Below are positions 6,745 through 11,497 of a stretch of DNA of 11,497 bases, one piece after another. Both the position numbers and the translations under genes were made by a program. The DNA comes from Lachnospiraceae bacterium UBA3282 (GTDB lineage Bacteria > Bacillota > Clostridia > Lachnospirales > Lachnospiraceae): positions 1 to 11,497 of the forward strand of contig DETS01000073.1 of the NCBI GenBank assembly GCA_002361735.1. The letters are read 5' to 3'. Position 1 is the stretch's first letter; each line of letters begins with the position of its first letter. The notes under the pieces are model-generated. The model saw nothing but the letters and a program-made list of their open reading frames with translations, was not told the origin of the DNA and made no database searches.

Positions 6745-8543
6745 TCAATTTTCCATCACTTCTCTCACCGCCTGCTCTAAAACTCCCAGGTCAATCGGCT
6801 TCGCAACGTGTTTGTTCATCCCTGCGTCCAGCGCGTCCCTGATATCTTCCGCAAAAGCATTTGCAGTCATTGCAATAATCGGTATCTCCTTCGCCAGCGG
6901 ATGATCTAAGGCCCTGATCCTCCTCGTAGCTTCATAACCGTTCATGACCGGCATCTGTACATCCATCAAAATCAGCTGATACTTCCCGGGCTCGGACTTG
7001 GCAAACGCATCCACCACCAACTCTCCATTCTCATAAATATCACAGGTGGCACCCATGATACCCAGCACTTCCCCGAGAATCTCCGAGTTGATCTCATTAT
7101 CCTCCGCTACCAGTATATTCATACCCTGCAGAATGCTGTTTTCACTGCTCTCCTCCTGTACGGGAGCCGTCTCCTGATTGAGAACAGCCTCCACTTTCTG
7201 ACGGATACGCCGTACAGTCTCCAAACCGTCTTACCCGCCTCAATCTTGCTGATGTCCAAAATATCATTGATCAGCCCCAGCAGGTGCTGACCGGACGCGG
7301 TAATCTTCTTGGTATACTCCCGCACCTTTTCCGGATTCTACGCATCACGGAGCAAAAGCGTGGCAAAGCCTACGATCGCATTCATCGGCGTACGGATATC
7401 ATGGCTCATATTGGATAAAAATGAACTCTTGGCACGGTTTGCTTCCTCCGCGATCCGAAATGCCTGTTCCGCCGCCTCCTTAGATTCCGCCAACATAACA
7501 TTGGATTCCTCCAACTGCTGGTTCATTTCTTCCTGCCTGCGCAGATTCTCCTGCTCCTGTTGAAACAGCCTGGCTCCACTGCGCTGACGGAGAACCGCCA
7601 TAGCTGCCAAAAGCAGCAACACTACCAGAAACACTGCCAAAAGCAGCAGTGTCCGCATCACCGTTCCTACCATGGTCACGGTATCGGCTGCCACAAACTC
7701 TGCCGGTATCAGGAACAAAAGCAGCGTATCATACTCCGTCAAAGATACAATACAAAAATAGTATTCGATTCCGTCCCGTTTGAAATTACTGCTGACAGCA
7801 CCGTTTTCTTTCACTGCCGCCCTGATGTCGGAAATCTTCTGCCCTTCCATCTCCTCCAGAGCCTTGAGCACATTGTATGCCTGGATACTGTTATTTGCAT
7901 CCATATCATTATCGTGCATCCGGGTACCGTTACTTTTTAAGATATAGGTCTCATTCCGACTGCCATAGGCTGTGCTGTCATAATATTCAGCAATCGTCTG
8001 TACATTTTTCAGAAGAACCGTATGGGTAAACACAACGTCTTTCTCTTTTGTTTCAATCGGCGTTTCCAATTTCTGTACAAACGCCCAATAGCCCCCCTGA
8101 TAGATATAGCTGTCTGTAATAAAGGTATACTTTTCCTCCCCACCGGCAACCTGCGCAATATCAGACCAGACGCCATGCTTCCCTTCCGCATCATAACAAT
8201 TCCCCTGCTCGTCCAGAAGCATAAGCATGGTATCCTTGCTTTCCATCTCCAGAAACCGCTCTATCTCTCCAATATTCCGGGCTATATTTTCCTCCGAATC
8301 AAACTCCTGTTCCTGCAGGGCATTCAATGCCGCGGCAAGATAAGTCCAGTTAAAATCCAAAGCACTATTCAAATTTGTCTTCACCTGAAAGGTGATTTCA
8401 AGAAGCTGCATCGAACGCTCCGCAAAAATCTGTTTTCTCAGATATTTTGTAAAATAGATACCCCCTACTACCAAGGCCATCAGCAGGCATCCGATCAATA
8501 ACGCCGGCAGCATGAAATCTCTTTTCCGCTTCTTATATTTCAT
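6745..8543 (-). pseudogene. hybrid sensor histidine kinase, nonsense and core deletion
   Basis: An inner-membrane sensor kinase. From ATG 8541-8543 (GAGGG upstream), residues about 11-32 form membrane segment 1. Residues about 33-296 form a large external sensor region, probably Cache-like. Residues about 297-318 form membrane segment 2, followed by a Q/E-rich coiled coil to about 375. The H-box FLSNMSHDIRTPMNAIVGF puts the phospho-accepting histidine at 381. An in-frame TAG (7338-7340) then interrupts LLLRDA-stop-NPEKVREYTKK; one base change from GAG is the simplest explanation. The dimerisation helix continues in frame to DILDISKIEAGKT. At about 7222-7234 it jumps to another frame that encodes only the C-terminal receiver domain, with LMDVQMPVMNGYEA (phospho-Asp), AMTANAF and VAKPID, ending at a TGA or equivalent stop at 6745. 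The HATPase domain with its N, G1 and G2 boxes is absent. Kinase activity is lost; a membrane sensor stub could still be made. Confidence 0.88.
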
Positions 8544-8582
8544 GCACTAACCCTCTTTCTCAACACGCATTCTCAGCATGAC

Positions 8583-10172
8583 TCACTCATGCAATGTGAT
8601 GTAATCCGTAGGCGTGACCAACTGCTTCCCCTCCAACAGGCGGTTTACAATTACCTCTTTATAGACTGCATCCGCTTCCTCATATTCTGTAACGCCTACC
8701 ACTTCAAGCGCTTCCTTCTGCATTAAATCCGCACTTCCCATCACTGCCACGGAATAGATTTCGCCCCGCTCCAATTCTTTTCCGTCTTTTGTCAACTTTT
8801 GCAGCCGGTAACCGGTATCGGTCTTCTGGATTTCCATGGCAAAACCGCTGGATACATAGAGGGTAGAATCATTGACCACAGACCCTCGTTTATCCGGAGT
8901 CGTCAGAACATAGTCCATGTATCGATACAGCTGGTCGCCCGTCATTCGGCACAAAAAGATTGCAATGTACTCGCCCATAGTCAGGTACCGAAGCTCCTCC
9001 GCCATGTAATCTCCGGCGGCAATATTGCCCGCCACATTCACGGATTGTCCCACCAGCAGTTCAACACCCAGTTCTTCCCTGACCGTATTCATGATCGAAG
9101 AAGAAGCCGCGCTTCCTTTCTTCGGATCAAAGGCATAGGAATAACCGGTGTCCACATGAGCCGCCGACGGCATGTTTTCGTTCTTCTGCCCCATGGCCTC
9201 GTTAGACGCGTCAAATGCGGTCTCGGCATCCGGATATTCACCCGTGATCATTTTCTGTACGATCTGCTGAGATACCGAGAACATCTCCGCAGAGGCAAGC
9301 CGGATATACAGTTGATTGCTGTCGATATACGGTCGGATGAAGGACAAAGCAGGGGAAAGATCCAAATTCACGTCCTTGCTATAAGAAATCATACTCCGAC
9401 CGGCTGAAATACTTCGCTGTCCCTCCTCGCTTAGCATCGCCGCCATAATATCGAGAATCAACTTGCGGCGCTCGGGATCCTCCTCCGCTGCTGCGCTGGC
9501 CGCCACCTGAAAAGACGGATAGGTCAGATACCAATTCTCTTTCTCAGACGCTCCGTAATAAGGCATCAGAACGGACTCCCTGCCATCAACATCATATCTT
9601 GCCGCCTCATCTCCCGTCCCCCGTACCATCGCCACCCGGTCCGCCGTATATTCATCAAATACATTCAAACCGCTTTTCGTATCGGAAGATAAAACACCCG
9701 CGCAGTCAATAAATTCCTCCATCTGTTCAAAAACTGGCAGCCAGACCTCCTCACTGAGCTGATTTGTCTGCCCGCTCTCATATTGCTGCCGCCATTCTCT
9801 GCCTTTCTGGGAAGTCAGCTGCGGAATGGACAGCCCCTGAAGGACTTCCATACAAGTGTAATCGGCGCCAAAATTAGACAGGAAAGGGCGTATCCCCCGC
9901 GCCTCCAACTCTGCGCACACATTCACAAACTCCTCATAGTCGGTGGGAACGGACAGGCCATTTTCCTCCAACAGGGTTTTATTCACAAGAATACTGTCCA
10001 CCTCCGCACAGGCAGGAAGCCAGTTCACCGTCCCGTCACTGTAAGTATAATTATACAGATAGGAGGGATAAAACGTATTGGCAAGCTCCGTACCGCTTAA
10101 ATCCATCAGAGCATCCTTCCAGTCAGCCACATCCCGCAGGGAAAACCGCCGAACGGTAAGAATATCCGGCAA
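8583..10172 (-). pseudogene. solute-binding protein fused to 5'-nucleotidase C-like domain, 5' truncated
   Basis: The open frame encodes 529 residues. Residues 1 to about 330 resemble a family 1 extracellular solute-binding protein (PDILTVRR, VNWLPACAEVDSILVNK, GLSVPTDYEEFVNVCAELEARG, then a C-terminal lobe). Residues about 345-526 resemble the 5'-nucleotidase C-terminal domain (MNTVREELGVELLVGQSVNV, LTMGEYIAIFLCRMTGDQLY, GSVVNDSTLYVSSGF, LERGEIYSVAV), without the catalytic metallophosphatase domain. Such proteins begin with a signal peptide and the first part of lobe 1; both are missing. An in-frame TAG (10182-10184) lies four codons before the TTG used here, and the upstream AAGGGAG is too close to serve it well. 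The first true residues, GDLPDIL, are an internal motif of this family. The gene ends 39 nt before the kinase start, so the pair probably formed one ligand-sensing operon. As written, it would not be exported. Confidence 0.72.
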
Positions 10173-10239
10173 ATCTCCCTTCTACTACAGATAATTTATA
10201 TGTACTCTTTATCCGCATTCAGTTTTCCTCGGCAATACA

Positions 10240-10572
10240 CTACCGTAAATGGAGCTCGTCTGTAAAAATCCCCTCATAATCCTGTAATTCATGGAACATC
10301 CCGTCAACAATGACTGTATCATCCTGTATGCGGTACAGCATCACAAACTTATGCTTCGCAAACCTTATTTTCCTATACCCATGCTTTGCCAGCAAGGGAT
10401 TATCACATATCTTCAGGGGATCTGCTACCGTGGATAAGCGTTTCTTTGTCTCTCTGGCATCCGCAAGGATCGCCTTCGCCGCCTCTCTGTTTCCCAACGT
10501 CTCTACCGTATAAAAAACATACCTATCCGATCTGCGCTTTGCAGGCGGCATGATGATAACTCTATAACCCAT
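10240..10572 (-). CDS. RelE/ParE-family toxin of a type II toxin-antitoxin pair
   Basis: About 110 residues with the compact RelE/ParE-fold pattern: N-terminal strand GYRVIIMPPAKR, long helices (REAAKAILADARETKKRL), then the strands KHGYRKIRFAKHKFVMLYRI and DDTVIVDGMFHELQDYEGIF. The RFAKHKFVMLYRI and MFHELQDYE segments correspond to the C-terminal sheet of the family. RelE members cut mRNA on the ribosome and ParE members inhibit gyrase; which applies here cannot be decided. The frame is open further upstream, but the ATG at 10572 is preferred because it overlaps the antitoxin end by 11 nt, the usual arrangement for coupled translation. It has no strong ribosome binding site of its own. The gene looks intact. 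It lies directly upstream of the truncated solute-binding protein and the 67-nt gap between them contains no terminator that I can see. Confidence 0.85.
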   Translation of the reverse strand: MGYRVIIMPPAKRRSDRYVFYTVETLGNREAAKAILADARETKKRLSTVADPLKICDNPLLAKHGYRKIRFAKHKFVMLYRIQDDTVIVDGMFHELQDYEGIFTDELHLR

Positions 10573-10792
10573 ATCTGTCACCGATCTCATCAAGGACTTT
10601 ATCGAGATCTTCTCCTTCACCTGCCAGATAACAAGCCCTCGACTCAGCCAGTTCCGCTAATATTTCACTGCCACTCAGCGGTCTATATGGATTATCCGTA
10701 CAGAAATTGGTCAGCAGATAACTCTGTATCTCCTCCTGACGTTCTTCCGGTATCGTTAATAACAATGCCAGATTTGCTTCCCGTGTACTCAT
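10562..10792 (-). CDS. antitoxin of the RelE/ParE-type pair
   Basis: A 76-residue acidic protein, MSTREANLALLLTIPEE... to ...DKVLDEIGDRYGL, lying immediately before and overlapping the toxin gene, which is the basis of the call. The N-terminal half is helical. The C-terminal half (ELAESRACYLAGEGEDLDKV) resembles the toxin-wrapping helix of small antitoxins. I cannot assign a DNA-binding fold with confidence. The ATG at 10792 is chosen over an upstream TTG at 10834 because GGAGGA lies about nine bases before it and because the likely transcription start is near 10832. It is expected to neutralise the toxin by direct binding and probably to repress the shared promoter. The gene is complete. Confidence 0.82.
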   Translation of the reverse strand: MSTREANLALLLTIPEERQEEIQSYLLTNFCTDNPYRPLSGSEILAELAESRACYLAGEGEDLDKVLDEIGDRYGL

Positions 10793-10838
10793 ATATGAAC
10801 TTCCTCCGTCCTGTCTGATTTTGCTCCTGATCAATTTT

Positions 10839-10847
10839 ATTATAACA
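10839..10847 (-). promoter_or_regulatory. extended -10 promoter of the toxin-antitoxin operon
   Basis: On the minus strand TGTTATAAT is a perfect extended -10 (TGn plus consensus TATAAT), about 47 nt before the antitoxin ATG. The -35 region is poor (GTGTTA with a 17-nt spacer), which is acceptable for an extended -10. A small dyad, TCCTG at 10825-10829 (plus strand) with CAGGA at 10846-10850, brackets the -10 box and could be an operator for autorepression; that part is inference. Confidence 0.6.
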
Positions 10848-10850
10848 GGA

Positions 10851-11076
10851 AATCACAAAATTAACACTGCTTTTTGAATGCAGCGGCAACGGAAACAAAG
10901 GCAATATATCCGCTACAGTCGATTGCAAATATGCCGCTTTCCCAAAGAAAGCCGCTGAAAATGCACCCACAGGCTTCATACCCTGCTCCTACATTTCCTC
11001 AAAAACGCTCCAAAAAATGAAATCAGAGTGTTCCTCAAATCCTGTATTTATGCGAGAGAAAGGATAGTCGTTAGAC
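10851..11076. other. intergenic stretch without a recognisable gene
   Basis: Between the toxin-antitoxin promoter and the ppdK terminator I see no gene with a start, a ribosome binding site and recognisable protein content. A minus-strand frame starting near 10979 stays open into the antitoxin region, but its translation resembles nothing known to me and it has no ribosome binding site. A small hairpin (GCTTTC, 5-nt loop, GAAAGC on the minus strand) lies near 10941-10957 with no T-run after it. Confidence 0.5.
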
Positions 11077-11117
11077 AAAAATAAGACCCGCATCTTTCGA
11101 TGCAAGGTCTTATTTTT
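11077..11117 (-). terminator. intrinsic, probably bidirectional, terminator after ppdK
   Basis: AAAAATAAGACC (11077-11088) pairs with GGTCTTATTTTT (11106-11117). An inner stem pairs GCATC (11090-11094) with GATGC (11099-11103) around a TTTC loop. On the minus strand the stem ends in a T-run, about 70 nt after the ppdK stop. The flanking A and T runs make it work in either direction. It separates ppdK from the toxin-antitoxin operon. Confidence 0.85.
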
Positions 11118-11119
11118 CT

Positions 11120-11177
11120 ATGTCGTAGCTAATTATATTTGCCTCTTTTTAGAATAAATTTCCGTGCCCTACGACAT
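11120..11177. repeat. 9-bp inverted repeat between ppdK stop and terminator
   Basis: ATGTCGTAG (11120-11128) is exactly complementary to CTACGACAT (11169-11177), with 40 nt between the arms, in the short region between the ppdK stop and its terminator. It could form a long-loop stem in the ppdK 3' untranslated region or be a binding site. A chance match cannot be excluded. Confidence 0.35.
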
Positions 11178-11187
11178 TCTGTTTCTC

Positions 11188-11497
11188 CTACTTCTTGTCT
11201 GCGATCGCTGCCTGCGCAGCCGCGAGCCGGGCGATCGGCACCCTGAACGGTGAGCAGGAAACATAGGTCAGTCCCACCTTATGGCAGAACTCCACGGACG
11301 AAGGATCGCCGCCGTGCTCGCCGCAGATACCGAGTTTGATGTTCGGCCTGGTCGCGCGTCCTTTCTCCGCCGCCATCTGTACCAGCTGTCCCACGCCGCT
11401 CTGGTCGAGTCTTGCAAACGGATCGGACTCATAAATTTTATTCTTATAATAATCGCCCAAGAACTTGCCGGCATCGTCACGGGAGAAGCCGAAGGTC
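11188..11497 (-). CDS. ppdK: pyruvate, phosphate dikinase, C-terminal fragment
   Basis: The last 102 residues of pyruvate, phosphate dikinase; the rest lies beyond the right edge. The enzyme interconverts pyruvate, ATP and phosphate with phosphoenolpyruvate, AMP and pyrophosphate in the cytoplasm, and serves glycolysis or gluconeogenesis in many anaerobes. The sequence begins TFGFSRDDAGKFL and continues YKNKIYESDPFARLDQSGVG. LGICGEHGGDPSSVEF contains the active-site cysteine of the pyruvate-binding barrel, and YVSCSPFRVPIARLAAAQ is the family's typical C-terminus. It ends at TAG (11188-11190), followed by a terminator. This is the most confidently identified gene in the window, and nothing suggests damage within the visible part. 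Confidence 0.96.
   Translation of the reverse strand, partial: TFGFSRDDAGKFLGDYYKNKIYESDPFARLDQSGVGQLVQMAAEKGRATRPNIKLGICGEHGGDPSSVEFCHKVGLTYVSCSPFRVPIARLAAAQAAIADKK

Noticed and set aside
7338..7340. Read-through or recoding of TAG in the kinase as an amino acid
   Set aside because: TAG ends other intact genes here (2399, 10240, 11188), no recoding element is seen, and the same gene also lacks its ATPase domain.
8022..9407. Long plus-strand open frames opposite the kinase and solute-binding genes (8022-8501, 8799-9407)
   Set aside because: They are shadows of real minus-strand coding sequence, are rich in H, R and I residues typical of antisense translation, and show no domains.
10692..10979. 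95-codon minus-strand frame upstream of and overlapping the antitoxin
   Set aside because: There is no ribosome binding site or recognisable domain, and it runs through the likely promoter and the antitoxin gene in another frame.
1..11497. CRISPR array, tRNA, rRNA, insertion sequence or phage module
   Set aside because: I saw no regularly spaced direct repeats, no tRNA-like cloverleaf, and no transposase or phage structural motifs.

Overview
The window reads as a chromosomal segment of a Firmicute of the class Clostridia, most likely Lachnospiraceae. That placement rests on remembered protein resemblance: a C-terminal pyruvate phosphate dikinase, a Memo/AMMECR1 fusion, a MutS-like ATPase, and a solute-binding protein beside a hybrid kinase. 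It also rests on strong AGGAGG-type ribosome binding sites. No alignment was possible, so the family is a guess. Every gene I can support lies on the minus strand and is transcribed from high to low coordinates.

In transcription order: the last 102 codons of ppdK enter from the right edge (11188-11497) and end at a strong hairpin terminator (11077-11117). A gap without recognisable genes follows. A type II toxin-antitoxin pair (10240-10792) then has its own extended -10 promoter. Next is a signalling pair: a solute-binding protein fused to a 5'-nucleotidase C-terminal-like domain and lacking its N-terminus (8583-10172), and a hybrid sensor histidine kinase (6745-8543). The kinase is broken by an in-frame TAG and by loss of its ATP-binding domain. 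A beta-class DNA methyltransferase (5764-6699) follows, abutting the C-terminal half of an alpha/beta hydrolase (5498-5766).

The left half looks like an operon. It holds an intact Memo-AMMECR1 fusion (4102-5487), the broken radical SAM enzyme that normally partners it (3586-4101), an intact FAD-dependent reductase of the geranylgeranyl-reductase type (2399-3493), a MutS-like ATPase (1201-2375) and an intact alpha/beta hydrolase (174-1184). The MutS-like gene has a frame break and apparent internal gaps.

The striking property is the alternation of intact and broken genes. Five genes lack domain-sized pieces, usually the catalytic core, while their neighbours are open and well formed. This could be real reductive decay or an assembly artefact of a mixed sample, and only read-level data can decide. 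One frame break, in the MutS-like gene, sits exactly on an A_AAA_AAC heptamer followed by TGA. Minus-one slippage there would rejoin the two halves.

I found no rRNA, tRNA, CRISPR array, insertion sequence or phage gene.
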